46,755 bases of DNA from Variibacter sp. (GTDB lineage: Bacteria > Pseudomonadota > Alphaproteobacteria > Rhizobiales > Xanthobacteraceae), in contig JADGHE010000023.1 of NCBI GenBank assembly GCA_019689555.1, positions 1-46,755 of the forward strand, written 5' to 3'. Below the pieces are notes generated by a model that saw only the letters and a program-made list of their open reading frames with translations, was not told where the DNA came from and did no database searches. Below are positions 8,458 to 16,913 of the stretch, piece by piece. The position numbers and the translations under genes are program-made. Numbering within the stretch: position 1 is the stretch's first letter; each line of letters begins with the position of its first letter.

Positions 8458-9891
8458 TCAGAGCCCCGTCTGGGTGATGAACTTGAAGTTCAGATAGGCC
8501 TCGAGCGCGTTGGAGCCGCCCTCGGACCCGTAGCCCGAATCCTTCACGCCGCCGAAGGGCACTTCGGGCAGCGCGAGGCCGTGGTGGTTGATCGAGACCA
8601 TGCCGCTCTCGATCGCGGCGCCGATCGCGGCCGCGGTCTTCGCGGAGCGGGTGTAGGCGTAGGCGGCGAGCCCGTATTCGAGCCGGTTCGCCTCCTTCAC
8701 GACCTCGTCGAACGTGCTGAAGGGCCGGAAGGCGGCGACCGGGCCGAACGGCTCCTCGTTCATGATCCGGGCCTCGAGCGGCACGTCGGTGAGCACGGTC
8801 GGCTCGAAGAAATAGCCCTTGTTGCCGATGCGCTTGCCGCCCGTCTTGAGCTTCGCGCCCTTTTCGACCGCGTCGTTGACGAAGGCCTCGATGGCGTCGA
8901 CCCGGCGCGCATGCGCGAGCGGGCCCATGCGGGTGTCCTTGTCGAGCCCGTCGCCGACCTTGATCGCCTTGGCGGCGTCGGTGAACTTCTCGACGAACGC
9001 GTCGTAGACCTTCTCCTGGATCAGGAAGCGGGTCGGCGCGACGCAGACCTGGCCCGCATTGCGGAACTTGTTGGCGGAAAGGATCTTCACCGCGGTGTCG
9101 AGGTCGGCGTCCTCGAACACGATGGCGGGCGCGTGGCCGCCGAGCTCCATGGTGATCCGCTTCATGTACTTGCCGGCGAGACTCGCGAGGTGCTTGCCGA
9201 CGGCGGTCGAGCCCGTGAACGTCACCTTGCGGATGATCGGGTGCGGGATCAGGTACTCGGAGATTTCCGAAGGCACGCCGTAGACGAGGTTGATGACGCC
9301 CTCGGGCACGCCGGCCTCGGCGAAGGCCTTCACGAGCTCGGCGCAGGACGCGGGCGTCTCCTCCGGCCCCTTGAGGATGATCGAGCAGCCGGCGGCGAGC
9401 GCGCAGGAGACCTTGCGGACGGCCTGGTTGATCGGGAAGTTCCAGGGGGTGAACGCGGCGACAGGGCCGACCGGCTCCTTGAACACGAGCTGCTGCACGC
9501 CGTCGGCGCGCGCCGGAATGGTGAGGCCGTAGGTGCGGCGGCCTTCCTCGGCGAACCAGTCGATGAGGTCGCCGGCGAGCATGGTTTCGATCTTCGCCTC
9601 GCCCACCGGCTTGCCCTGCTCGATGGTCATGATGCGGGCGATGTCGTCGACGCGCGCGCGAACGATGTCGGCGGCCTTGCGCATGATCTTGTAGCGCTCG
9701 AAGGCCGACATCTTCTTCCAGACCTGAAAGCCCTTGTGCGCGGCCTTGAGCGCGCGGTCGAGATCGGCCTTGTCGGCGTGCGCGACCTTGCCGACCGGCT
9801 CGCCGGTCGCCGGGTTGAGCACCGGAATGGTCCGCCCGCTCGCGCTCGGGCCCCAGACGCCGTCAATGAAAAGCGAAGTGTCGGGATACAT
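8458..9891 (-). CDS. NAD(P)-dependent succinate-semialdehyde-type aldehyde dehydrogenase
   Basis: A 477-residue aldehyde dehydrogenase that oxidises a semialdehyde to the acid, with succinate or 2-oxoglutarate semialdehyde the most likely substrates from overall similarity to GabD-type enzymes. Catalytic residues are visible: N151 in TPWNFP, K174, E249 in MELGGHAP and C283 in [25 protein letters not shown] and the C-terminal [15 protein letters not shown] are typical of the family. The start has AAGGAG seven bases upstream. It is followed by its own terminator, so it is probably monocistronic or the last gene after the CoxL-like gene 167 bases upstream. No aminotransferase gene is nearby to confirm a GABA route. 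Confidence 0.87.
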   Translation of the reverse strand: MYPDTSLFIDGVWGPSASGRTIPVLNPATGEPVGKVAHADKADLDRALKAAHKGFQVWKKMSAFERYKIMRKAADIVRARVDDIARIMTIEQGKPVGEAKIETMLAGDLIDWFAEEGRRTYGLTIPARADGVQQLVFKEPVGPVAAFTPWNFPINQAVRKVSCALAAGCSIILKGPEETPASCAELVKAFAEAGVPEGVINLVYGVPSEISEYLIPHPIIRKVTFTGSTAVGKHLASLAGKYMKRITMELGGHAPAIVFEDADLDTAVKILSANKFRNAGQVCVAPTRFLIQEKVYDAFVEKFTDAAKAIKVGDGLDKDTRMGPLAHARRVDAIEAFVNDAVEKGAKLKTGGKRIGNKGYFFEPTVLTDVPLEARIMNEEPFGPVAAFRPFSTFDEVVKEANRLEYGLAAYAYTRSAKTAAAIGAAIESGMVSINHHGLALPEVPFGGVKDSGYGSEGGSNALEAYLNFKFITQTGL

Positions 9892-10058
9892 GGCTGCTCC
9901 TTGAGGTTCGCCCTCGAAGATGAATTCCGATCGCCCGGCTTAGACGTCCCGCGCGCAACGGACAAGCGCCGCCGCGCAGGACCTTGCGGCCGCGCCCGGA
10001 CGCGGGCGCGCGTCGCTCAGGGCGCGCGCCCGGCGGCGCCCGGGTCCCGCGGCGCGGG

Positions 10059-12431
10059 CTACGCCGCCTTTTTCCTTTTCGCCTCTTGGATCGCCTGCCA
10101 GACGCGCTGCGGGGTCGCCGGCATGTCGAAATGCCGGATGCCGAACTCCGCCAGCGCGTCGTTGATCGCGTTCATCATCGAGGTGAGGGCGCCGGCGCAG
10201 CCGGCCTCCCCGCAGCCCTTCACCCCGAGCGGATTGGTGGTGGCCGGCACCGGGTGATAGAGCACCTCGATGTTCGGCACGGTGGAGGCGCGCGGCAGCG
10301 CGTAGTCCATGTACGAGCCGGTGAGGAGCTGGCCGTCGGCGTCGTAGGTGGTCATCTCGCCCAGGGTCTGGCCGATGCCCTGCACCACGCCGCCGTGGAG
10401 CTGGCCGTCCACCAGCATCGGGTTGAGCAGGGTGCCGAAGTCGTTGACCGTGACGTAGCGCACCACCTCGACGACGCCGGTCTCGGGATCGATCTCGACC
10501 TCGGCGATGTGGCAGCCGTTGGGATAGGTGGAGGGCACGCCCTCGCTCACGTGGCTCACGTCCAGGGTGCTCGGCACGTCGGGTGGGAGGTTCATGCCGC
10601 CCCTCAGCTTCTCCGCGAGCTCCAGGAGGCCGATCGAGCGGTCGGTGCCGGAGATCACGAAGCGTCCGCGGGCGAACTCGATGTCGGCGGCCGAGGCCTC
10701 GAGCAGGTGGCTCGCGATCAGCTTGCCCTTCTCGATCACCTTCTCCGCCGCCTCGACCGCAGCCGCGCTCGAGTTCTGCCCCGAGCGGGACCCGCCCGTT
10801 CCGCCGCCGACGAGGAGCTGGTCGCTGTCGCCCTGCACGAGGCGGATGCGGTCGAGCGGAATGCCGAGCTTGTCGACGAGCACCTGGGCGAAGGGCGTGG
10901 CGTGGCCCTGCCCGTAATCGAGCGTGCCGGTGATGAAGGTGACGGTGCCGTCCGGCTCGAAGCGGATGCCGCCCATTTCCTTGCTCGCCGGCGCCGTCAC
11001 TTCGAGGAAGCAGCCGAGGCCGCGCCCGCGCAGCTTGCCGCGCTTGGCGCTCTCCTTCTTGCGCTGCTCGAAGCCGTCCCAGTCCGCGGCCTTGAGGGCG
11101 CGGTCGAGGACGCCGGGGAAGTCGCCGCTGTCGTAGACCGAACCGGACGGGGAGGTGTACGGGATCTCGCTCGGCTGGATCATGTTGCGCCTGCGGATCT
11201 CGACGCGGTCGATGCCCATCTCGGCGGCCGCGACGTCGATCAGGCGCTCCATGAAGTAGTTGCCTTCCGGGCGACCCGCGCCGCGATAGGCGCTGACGAG
11301 CACCGTGTTCGTGAACACCGCCTTGGTGGACACCTCGATTGCCGGCGTCCGGTAGAGGCTGTTCATGTTCTTGACGATGTTCAGCGTGCCCATCAGCGGC
11401 GCCACGTTGCCGAGGTGGGCGCCCACATTGGCGTAGCCGGTGGCGCGCCAGGCGAGGAAACGCCCGTCCTTGTCGAGCGCGAGCTCGCAGTCGAACACCT
11501 GGTCGCGGCCGTGGTGGTCCGACAGGAAGCTCTCGCTGCGGTCCGCCGTCCAGCGCACGGGGCGGCCGAGCTCGCGCGCGGCGTGCAGGCAGGGGATGTA
11601 TTCGGGATAGGCCGCCGCCTTCATGCCGAAGGAGCCGCCCACATTGCCGGTGAGCACGCGCACCTTGTCCGGCGGAACGCCGAGCACGTCGACGAGCTGG
11701 TTCTTCATCCCGAACACGCCCTGGCAGCCCACATGGAGCGTGAAGCGGCCGGTCGCCGCGTCGTATTCGGCGATGCAGGCGCGCGGCTCCATGGCGCTCA
11801 CCACGACGCGGCTGTTGACCATGCGCAGCCGCGTCACATGCGCCGCCTGGGCGAAGGCGGCGGCCACCTTCTCGGAGTCGCCGTAGTGGAAGTCGACGGC
11901 GATGTTGCGCGGCGCCTCCTCGTAGAGCTGCGGCGCGTCGGGCGTATCCGCCTCCTCCATCGCGATCACCGCGGGCAGCGGCTCGATGTCGACGACCACG
12001 GCTTCGGCCGCGTCCTTTGCCTGATTGAGCGTCTCGGCGATGACGGCGGCCACCGGCTCGCCGACGCAGCGCACCTTGTCCGTCGGCAGCGCCGGGCGGG
12101 GCGGCTTGCGCATGGGGGTGCCGTCGCGGTTCTTCAGCGGCAGGATGTTCTTCAGCGTGCCGTAGCCGGCCGCCTGCAGGTCGGCGCCGGTGTACACGGC
12201 GAGCACGCCGGGCATGGCGCGCGCCGCCGAGGTGTCGATGTTGCGGATGATCCCGTGCGCGTGGCGGCTGCGCACCATCACCGCGTAGACCTGACCCGGC
12301 CGGCTGACGTCGTCCGTATAGCAGCCCTCGCCGCGCACCAGCTTGGGATCTTCGCTGCGTGCAACGGGCTGACCGACGCCGAATTTCTGCAGAGCGGGAT
12401 CGTTGAGGTCGTCGCGCACGGCTATGTTCAT
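10059..12431 (-). CDS. xanthine dehydrogenase/CO dehydrogenase family, molybdopterin-binding large subunit (CoxL-like)
   Basis: A 790-residue molybdenum hydroxylase large subunit. The aldehyde oxidase/xanthine dehydrogenase a/b hammerhead lies near the N-terminus (VGQPVARSEDPKLVRGEG, about 15-115), and the molybdopterin-binding domain takes up the rest. The active-site loop reads AYRGAGRPEG rather than the AYRCSFR of form I CO dehydrogenase, so it is not a true CO oxidiser. The base catalyst is E742 in GVKGCGEAG. The start at 12431 gives the family N-terminus, and the longer frame from 12527 adds only unrelated residues. The usual iron-sulfur (CoxS) and FAD (CoxM) genes are absent on both sides, so the partners must be encoded elsewhere. 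The substrate, an aldehyde or N-heterocycle, is unknown. Confidence 0.88.
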   Translation of the reverse strand: MNIAVRDDLNDPALQKFGVGQPVARSEDPKLVRGEGCYTDDVSRPGQVYAVMVRSRHAHGIIRNIDTSAARAMPGVLAVYTGADLQAAGYGTLKNILPLKNRDGTPMRKPPRPALPTDKVRCVGEPVAAVIAETLNQAKDAAEAVVVDIEPLPAVIAMEEADTPDAPQLYEEAPRNIAVDFHYGDSEKVAAAFAQAAHVTRLRMVNSRVVVSAMEPRACIAEYDAATGRFTLHVGCQGVFGMKNQLVDVLGVPPDKVRVLTGNVGGSFGMKAAAYPEYIPCLHAARELGRPVRWTADRSESFLSDHHGRDQVFDCELALDKDGRFLAWRATGYANVGAHLGNVAPLMGTLNIVKNMNSLYRTPAIEVSTKAVFTNTVLVSAYRGAGRPEGNYFMERLIDVAAAEMGIDRVEIRRRNMIQPSEIPYTSPSGSVYDSGDFPGVLDRALKAADWDGFEQRKKESAKRGKLRGRGLGCFLEVTAPASKEMGGIRFEPDGTVTFITGTLDYGQGHATPFAQVLVDKLGIPLDRIRLVQGDSDQLLVGGGTGGSRSGQNSSAAAVEAAEKVIEKGKLIASHLLEASAADIEFARGRFVISGTDRSIGLLELAEKLRGGMNLPPDVPSTLDVSHVSEGVPSTYPNGCHIAEVEIDPETGVVEVVRYVTVNDFGTLLNPMLVDGQLHGGVVQGIGQTLGEMTTYDADGQLLTGSYMDYALPRASTVPNIEVLYHPVPATTNPLGVKGCGEAGCAGALTSMMNAINDALAEFGIRHFDMPATPQRVWQAIQEAKRKKAA

Positions 12432-12772
12432 GGTTGCGGGCTTTCGTTGATTGAGCTCGTGGACTTGCGCGCTTCGGCAGGAACGCCGGATCGGCGGGAG
12501 GCTGTGGTCTGGGAAGCCCGGAGTCAAGCGCGGGGCCTGCCGGGCCTCGGGCGCGCGGTCCGGCGCGCCTTGCCGCCCGGGCGAAGAGTCTCGTCGCCCT
12601 TTAGGCGCCGCACCATTCGCGCGGAGCCGCGAGCCCCTTCGGACGCGGCGCGCGGGGCCCTCGGCGCCGCCTCATTGTCTTCGCCGGTCTTCTGGCGCTA
12701 CAAATTCCGCGATAGCGAACCGGATTGTGCCGCGGCTGTCGCGCGAACGAGGCCGCGGCAGGAAGGCTTGTG
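12432..12772. other. divergent intergenic region with a possible promoter for ppx
   Basis: 341 bases between the divergent CoxL-like and ppx genes without a credible ORF. A possible plus-strand promoter is TTGTCT (12675-12680), 18 bases, TACAAA (12699-12704), about 70 bases before the ppx start. No clear minus-strand promoter was found. Confidence 0.4.
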
Positions 12773-13888
12773 ATGACCAACGAGGCCCGGGCAACCGCCG
12801 GCCTCGGCCCCGCGCGCAGCCGGTGGCCCCGGCACCGGTCGCGGTGGGGTCGGTGGCATGCGCGCGCGCACGCGAACGGGTCGGCCACGTCCGACGAAGC
12901 CGGGCCCACTTACGCGGCGCTCGATCTCGGGACCAACAATTGCCGGCTGCTGGTGGCGCGGCCCACGCGCGACGGATTCCGTGTCATCGACGCCTTTTCG
13001 CGGATCATCCGGCTGGGGGAGGGCGTGTCCTCATCCGCGCGCATCAGCGAGGCCGCGATGGAGCGCGCGATCGACGCGCTGATCGTCTGCCGCGACAAGA
13101 TGCGCCAGCGCGGCGTGCATCGCGCCCGCCTGATCGCGACCGAGGCCTGCCGCTCCGCCGAGAACGGCCGCGACTTCGTCGCGCGCGTGAGCGACGTGGT
13201 CGGGCTCGACCTCGAGATCATCGACCGCGAGACGGAGGCGCGCCTCGCCGCGACCGGCTGCACGCCCCTCGTCGATCCGCAGGCGCAGGGCGTGATCCTG
13301 TTCGACATCGGCGGCGGCTCGTCCGAGCTCGTGCGCATGAGCTCGGTCAACGGCGGGGCCGGGCCGCCGAGACCTGTGATCGACGCATGGACGTCGCTGC
13401 CCGTCGGCGTGGTGACGCTCGCCGAGCGCCACGGCGGCATCGTCGTCGGGCGCGACCTGTTCGAGGCGATGATCGCCGAGATCTTGCCCCACGTCGAAGC
13501 CTTCTTCAAGGCGCAGGGCGGGCCGTGCAACGGCGAAGACATTCATATGCTCGGCACCTCCGGAACGGTGACCACCATCGCCGGCGTGCATCTCGGCCTG
13601 CGGCGCTATGACCGCCGGCAGGTCGACGGCTGCTGGATGACCGACGAGGAAATCTCGGCGGTGGTCGATCGCCTGCTGGCGATGGACTATCGCGAGCGCG
13701 TGGCCAACCCCTGTATCGGCGCCGAGCGGGCCGACCTTGTGCTCGCCGGCTGCGCGATCATGGAGGCGATCCGCCGCGCCTTCCCCTGCCGCCGCCTGCG
13801 CGTGGCCGACCGCGGTCTGCGCGAGGGCATCCTCGTCGAGCTGATGCGGGCCGACGGCGTCTGGGACGGCGTTGCGAGGACGGAATGA
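12773..13888 (+). CDS. Ppx/GppA family phosphatase (exopolyphosphatase or pppGpp phosphatase)
   Basis: A 371-residue member of the actin-like ASKHA fold that hydrolyses polyphosphate or pppGpp. The phosphate-binding loops are [12 protein letters not shown] (51-62) and [13 protein letters not shown] (about 173-186), with [12 protein letters not shown] further on. The first 45 residues are an Arg/Trp-rich extension without a domain. The C-terminal HD-like domain of long Ppx proteins is missing, so this is the short form. The ATG has GGAAGG six bases upstream. It overlaps rlmE by four bases, a pairing that recurs in Hyphomicrobiales and implies translational coupling. Which phosphoanhydride it prefers cannot be told. 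Confidence 0.92.
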   Translation: MTNEARATAGLGPARSRWPRHRSRWGRWHARAHANGSATSDEAGPTYAALDLGTNNCRLLVARPTRDGFRVIDAFSRIIRLGEGVSSSARISEAAMERAIDALIVCRDKMRQRGVHRARLIATEACRSAENGRDFVARVSDVVGLDLEIIDRETEARLAATGCTPLVDPQAQGVILFDIGGGSSELVRMSSVNGGAGPPRPVIDAWTSLPVGVVTLAERHGGIVVGRDLFEAMIAEILPHVEAFFKAQGGPCNGEDIHMLGTSGTVTTIAGVHLGLRRYDRRQVDGCWMTDEEISAVVDRLLAMDYRERVANPCIGAERADLVLAGCAIMEAIRRAFPCRRLRVADRGLREGILVELMRADGVWDGVARTE

Positions 13889-14580
13889 CAGGGCCGCGCG
13901 GCGGAGGCGGACGCGACCTCAAGGTGCGCGTGAAGAAGAAGGCGGGGCGCACGGCCTCCTCGCGGCGGTGGCTCGAGCGCCAGCTCAACGACCCTTACGT
14001 CGCCCGCGCGCGCCGCGAAGGTTTCCGCTCGCGCGCCGCCTTCAAGCTCATCGAGATCGACGACAAGGCGCATTTTCTCAAGCCGGGCCGGGTCGTGGTC
14101 GATCTCGGCGCGGCCCCCGGCGGCTGGAGCCAGGTGGCGGCCAAGCGCGTGGGCGCGGCGGAGGGGCGCGGCCGCGTCGTCGCCATCGACGTGCTCGAGA
14201 TGGCCCCCGTTCCCGGCGTCGACTTCCTCCGCCTCGATTTCCTCGACCCCGCCGCGCCGGACAGGCTGCGCGCCATGCTCGGCGGGGCCGCGGACGTGAT
14301 CCTCTCCGACATGGCGGCCAACGCCACGGGTCACAAGCGCACCGATCACCTGCGCACCATGGCGCTCGTGGAGGCGGCCGCCGAATTCGGCCGGCAGGTG
14401 CTGGCGCCGGGCGGCGTCTTTCTGGCCAAGGTGCTGCAGGGCGGCACCGAACGGGCGCTGCTGGATCAGCTCAAGCGCGACTTTGCGAGCGTGAAGCACG
14501 TCAAGCCGGCGGCGAGCCGGCCGGATTCGGCGGAGCTCTATGTCCTGGCCACGGGCTTCCGCGGCGTCCGGACCGCGTGA
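13885..14580 (+). CDS. rlmE: 23S rRNA (uridine-2552-2'-O)-methyltransferase
   Basis: Methylates the 2'-OH of U2552 in the A-loop of 23S rRNA late in large-subunit assembly, using S-adenosylmethionine. The 231 residues include a basic N-terminus ([10 protein letters not shown]), [12 protein letters not shown], the SAM-binding [14 protein letters not shown] (70-83), and the K54-D142-K182-E217 tetrad equivalent to that of E. coli RrmJ. D142 lies in [12 protein letters not shown] and K182 in FLAKVLQGG. The ATG overlaps the ppx stop. No strong terminator follows. A short GAGC/GCTC dyad spans the stop. Confidence 0.95.
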   Translation: MTGPRGGGGRDLKVRVKKKAGRTASSRRWLERQLNDPYVARARREGFRSRAAFKLIEIDDKAHFLKPGRVVVDLGAAPGGWSQVAAKRVGAAEGRGRVVAIDVLEMAPVPGVDFLRLDFLDPAAPDRLRAMLGGAADVILSDMAANATGHKRTDHLRTMALVEAAAEFGRQVLAPGGVFLAKVLQGGTERALLDQLKRDFASVKHVKPAASRPDSAELYVLATGFRGVRTA

Positions 14581-14753
14581 GCGGAGGCTCGCTGGGGTCC
14601 ATCCCGGTTCGCCCATTTCCGGGTTTGCCTCCGCTGCGCCGGATCGCAAATCGCGTTAAGACACTGACGCAACACATTTACATCAAAGAGAATTGTCGGT
14701 GCGGCCTTGTGTGTTCAGCGCGGCGCGCTCGCATGGTCTCCGCATGTCGGGAC

Positions 14754-14797
14754 TTGACTGTGAAGAACATTTCAAGAACAATGTTCCACAAATGTTC
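14754..14797 (+). promoter_or_regulatory. SOS promoter with two LexA boxes
   Basis: The promoter is TTGACT (14754-14759), 17 bases, AACAAT (14777-14782). Two alphaproteobacterial LexA boxes overlap it: GAACATTTCAAGAAC (GAAC-N7-GAAC, 14765-14779) in the spacer and -10, and GTTCCACAAATGTTC (GTTC-N7-GTTC, 14783-14797) covering the start site. They face each other around GAACAATGTTC. LexA bound here should block transcription completely. Confidence 0.82.
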
Positions 14798-14809
14798 TGG
14801 AGTCGGGCC

Positions 14810-14908
14810 ATGATCCGAGCCGTCGTCGAGGAAGCCGCCGCTCTCACCTCGCTCGCCTTGTTCCTGGGGATGATTGCCGTGTGGGCGCGGGTGATCGCGG
14901 CCCTGTAG
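14810..14908 (+). CDS. SOS-controlled 32-residue membrane peptide (SidA-like architecture)
   Basis: A short ORF that begins MIRAVVEEAAALTSL and ends AVWARVIAAL. Residues 9-32 form one hydrophobic helix, preceded by a charged amphipathic start (R3, E7, E8). GGAG at 14799-14802 lies seven bases before the ATG, and the LexA-boxed promoter ends only 12 bases upstream, so the leader is about 20 bases. Small inner-membrane peptides under LexA control include Caulobacter SidA (29 residues, inhibits division through FtsW) and E. coli TisB (toxin). The arrangement suggests a division inhibitor or toxin, but that is inference and I cannot align the sequences here. The last codons overlap the first unit of a 37-base tandem repeat. 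Confidence 0.72.
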   Translation: MIRAVVEEAAALTSLALFLGMIAVWARVIAAL

Positions 14909-15000
14909 GTTCGGGCGCGTGGCCCCGGTGATCGCGCCGTGTGGAGGTTCGGCGCGGGGCGCGGGTGATCGCACCCTGTCGGTTCCGGCGCTCGGTGTGC
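14890..15000. repeat. three-copy tandem repeat with 37-base period
   Basis: The core GGTGATCGC recurs at 14890, 14927 and 14964, exactly 37 bases apart, each followed by a degenerate CCTGT, GGTTC and GGCGC. The first copy contains the end and stop codon of the SOS peptide gene. Copies 2 and 3 are non-coding. There are no unique spacers, so this is not a CRISPR array. Confidence 0.75.
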
Positions 15001-15055
15001 GGGGGCGAGGGGCGCGGAGGCTGCAAGGCCCCTTCGCCGACCGGGAGTCTCCGCG

Positions 15056-16078
15056 TCAGGCGCCGGCCTGGGCCCAGGCCGGCGCGGTCGCGGGCTCGCC
15101 CGGACGCGCGGCGAGCTCCTGGCGGAGCAGGCTGCCGAGATAGTCGGCAATGGCGCCCATGCCGGAGCGGCCGTCCTTGGCCTCGGCCGCCGGGTTGTAG
15201 TTGGTGTTGGTGTTGACGTCGTAGGTGTAGGCGCGCCCCGCCTCGTCGGTGATGAATTCGACGCCCGCGATCCCGATGTCGTTGGCGGCGAGGAAGGCCT
15301 GCCAGCGGGGCAGGAGCGGATGGTCGAAGTCGCGCAGGATGCGGAACTTCTCGCTCGGCGCCTCCGCCGGGCAGGCGCCCGCGAGGTCCGCCGCGCCGAC
15401 CTGGCAGGCGTCCGCCGGACACAGCTCGAAGCCCTGGGAGGTGTCGACCTCGACCGCATAAAGGAAGCGTCCGCCCACGAACTCGACGCGGGTGATCTTC
15501 GGCGCCGGCGCCTTGATGTAGCGCTGCACGAGGGTGATGCCGTCGACGGGCGGCTCGAAGCCGTCGCCGGCCAGATGCTCTTCGAGCCCCTGCGGGGAGA
15601 GGAAGAGCCGCACCCCGAGCCCCTTGCCGGCGCGGTTGTGCTTGAGGATCAGCGGAAAGCCGAGGCGTTCGGCGGCGGCCGGGATATTCTCCTTGCCGAC
15701 GACGGCGATGGTCTCCGGCGTCTCGATGCCGAAGGCCGCCAGGGCCTGGTACTGCGCGACCTTGGAGATCTCGAGCGCCAGCGCGCGCTCTCCGTTCACC
15801 ACGGTGCGGCCATGGCGCTTGAGCCACGCCAGCACGGCGGCGGTGTACTCGGCGGCGTAGCGGTGGTTGCGGGTGTGCGAGGACGCGCTCATGCGGTTGT
15901 AGAACACGCCGGCGGGCGGCGGCTCGCGCAGGTCGAGCAGGCCGCGGTCGAGAAACCATTCGGCGAACGGGATGCCGCGCGCGACGAAGGCCCGCCGCAG
16001 CGGCTCCACCCATTCGTCGTTCTCATGCAGCACGTAAACGCGGGGGGAGGCGCCGCACGGCGAAGGCAGAACGAGCAT
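15056..16078 (-). CDS. ATP-grasp domain protein (RimK/glutathione synthase-like ligase)
   Basis: A 340-residue putative carboxylate-amine ligase. After an N-terminal alpha/beta domain (VYVLHENDEW, about 1-100), the ATP-grasp fold shows the nucleotide lysine and glycine loop in LILKHNRAGKGLGV (143-156), VQRYIKAPAPKITRVEFVGG, and the metal-binding end with E274 in GVEFITDE and D287-VNTNTNYN. The start at 16078 has GGGAG seven bases upstream, and the ATG at 16138 would add a leader without a domain. No operon partner encodes a peptide or amino-acid substrate, and the secreted protein gene lies 165 bases upstream on the same strand. Related proteins are annotated only as RimK-like, so the product formed is unknown. 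Confidence 0.83.
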   Translation of the reverse strand: MLVLPSPCGASPRVYVLHENDEWVEPLRRAFVARGIPFAEWFLDRGLLDLREPPPAGVFYNRMSASSHTRNHRYAAEYTAAVLAWLKRHGRTVVNGERALALEISKVAQYQALAAFGIETPETIAVVGKENIPAAAERLGFPLILKHNRAGKGLGVRLFLSPQGLEEHLAGDGFEPPVDGITLVQRYIKAPAPKITRVEFVGGRFLYAVEVDTSQGFELCPADACQVGAADLAGACPAEAPSEKFRILRDFDHPLLPRWQAFLAANDIGIAGVEFITDEAGRAYTYDVNTNTNYNPAAEAKDGRSGMGAIADYLGSLLRQELAARPGEPATAPAWAQAGA

Positions 16079-16243
16079 GGCCGAACTCCCAGACAGGGCG
16101 CGGCGGCTCTCACGGGCCACCGCCGGAAGCTTTTTCAACAGCTAGGGCGGCGCCATTCGCAGTTCAATGCAGAAGTGACATGTGAAATAGCCGGAGGACG
16201 GCGCCCCGCCGCCGGCTCGGCCTTGGGGCGCGGCCGGCGGGGG

Positions 16244-16687
16244 TCAGAATTCCTCGGGACAGGGGTCGACGATCGCCCACAGATCGGGGCCGTTCCGGAT
16301 GTGCTGCATCTCGGGCTTGAGGCCGCCGTGCCGTTTGATCCATTGCTTGAGCGGCGGCGGATAGTGGGCGAGCAGGTCGGCGGTGCCGGAGGCGCTGGCG
16401 ATGCGGATGCCGCCGGTCCACCTTTTGTCGATATAAGCCTCGTGAACACCGAGACTTGCGCGCGGTGTCACACAAATTCGATTAAGTGGCACGATGCCGA
16501 GAACGAGGGTGCAGGCGGAGTTGCAGACGCCGTCGATGATGACCCGCTCGCCGCGGTCGCGCAGGCGGGCGTACTTCGCCTTGTAGACATCGACGCGGCC
16601 GCCGTGGTCCCGGGTGATGCGATAGTCGGCGGCCGCCGGCGTGGTGCAAAGCAGAGCCAGGGCACAAAAGAAGGCAACAACGCGCAT
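16244..16687 (-). CDS. secreted COG3904-like protein (ClpP/crotonase-like fold)
   Basis: A 147-residue protein with a clear signal peptide (about 1-20, ending PAAA-D). The mature part carries VIIDGVCNSACTLVLGIVP, which resembles the Ser-containing oxyanion region of ClpP/crotonase-like periplasmic proteins grouped as COG3904, then a conserved-looking LGVHEAY. Two cysteines in CNSAC and one near the C-terminus could form disulfides. Whether it is an active hydrolase is not known. It is divergent from dnaE, and the shared upstream region carries several palindromes. It precedes the ATP-grasp gene on the same strand. Confidence 0.72.
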   Translation of the reverse strand: MRVVAFFCALALLCTTPAAADYRITRDHGGRVDVYKAKYARLRDRGERVIIDGVCNSACTLVLGIVPLNRICVTPRASLGVHEAYIDKRWTGGIRIASASGTADLLAHYPPPLKQWIKRHGGLKPEMQHIRNGPDLWAIVDPCPEEF

Positions 16688-16735
16688 GGACGACGGGTTG
16701 GACGTGGATCGCGGCGCGACACTGTTTGCCGGTCA

Positions 16736-16805
16736 AACGGGCAAAAATTTGCCGAACGGGCCGTTTGTGCCGAACGGGCCGTTAGGGTCCCGTTAACGTT
16801 GACCC
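16736..16805. promoter_or_regulatory. tandem palindromic operator-like sites between the COG3904-like gene and dnaE
   Basis: TGCCGAACGGGCCGTT occurs twice with an 18-base period (16750-16765 and 16768-16783). Each holds the dyad AACGG-G-CCGTT (16755-16765, 16773-16783). A third half site AACGGGC lies at 16736-16742, GGCAAA-AA-TTTGCC at 16740-16753, and GGGTC-N11-GACCC at 16785-16805. Spacing of about two helical turns suggests a dimeric repressor binding in tandem. The regulator is unknown. Confidence 0.5.
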
Positions 16806-16913
16806 GCGCGGGCGGGGGCCGGCGGGAAGCCTGTGCAGTTTCGCCCCGCGCCGGTGGACTCCCGCCTCCGTCCCCCGCACTGTCCGAGCGCCTGGCAGAA
16901 TCGTGAGGGTCCC

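Noticed and set aside
8056-12773. Two long plus-strand ORFs (733 and 929 residues)
   Set aside because: Antisense to the aldehyde dehydrogenase and CoxL-like genes, whose active-site motifs are intact.
14890-15000. CRISPR array
   Set aside because: The 37-base units are contiguous and degenerate, with no unique spacers between repeats.
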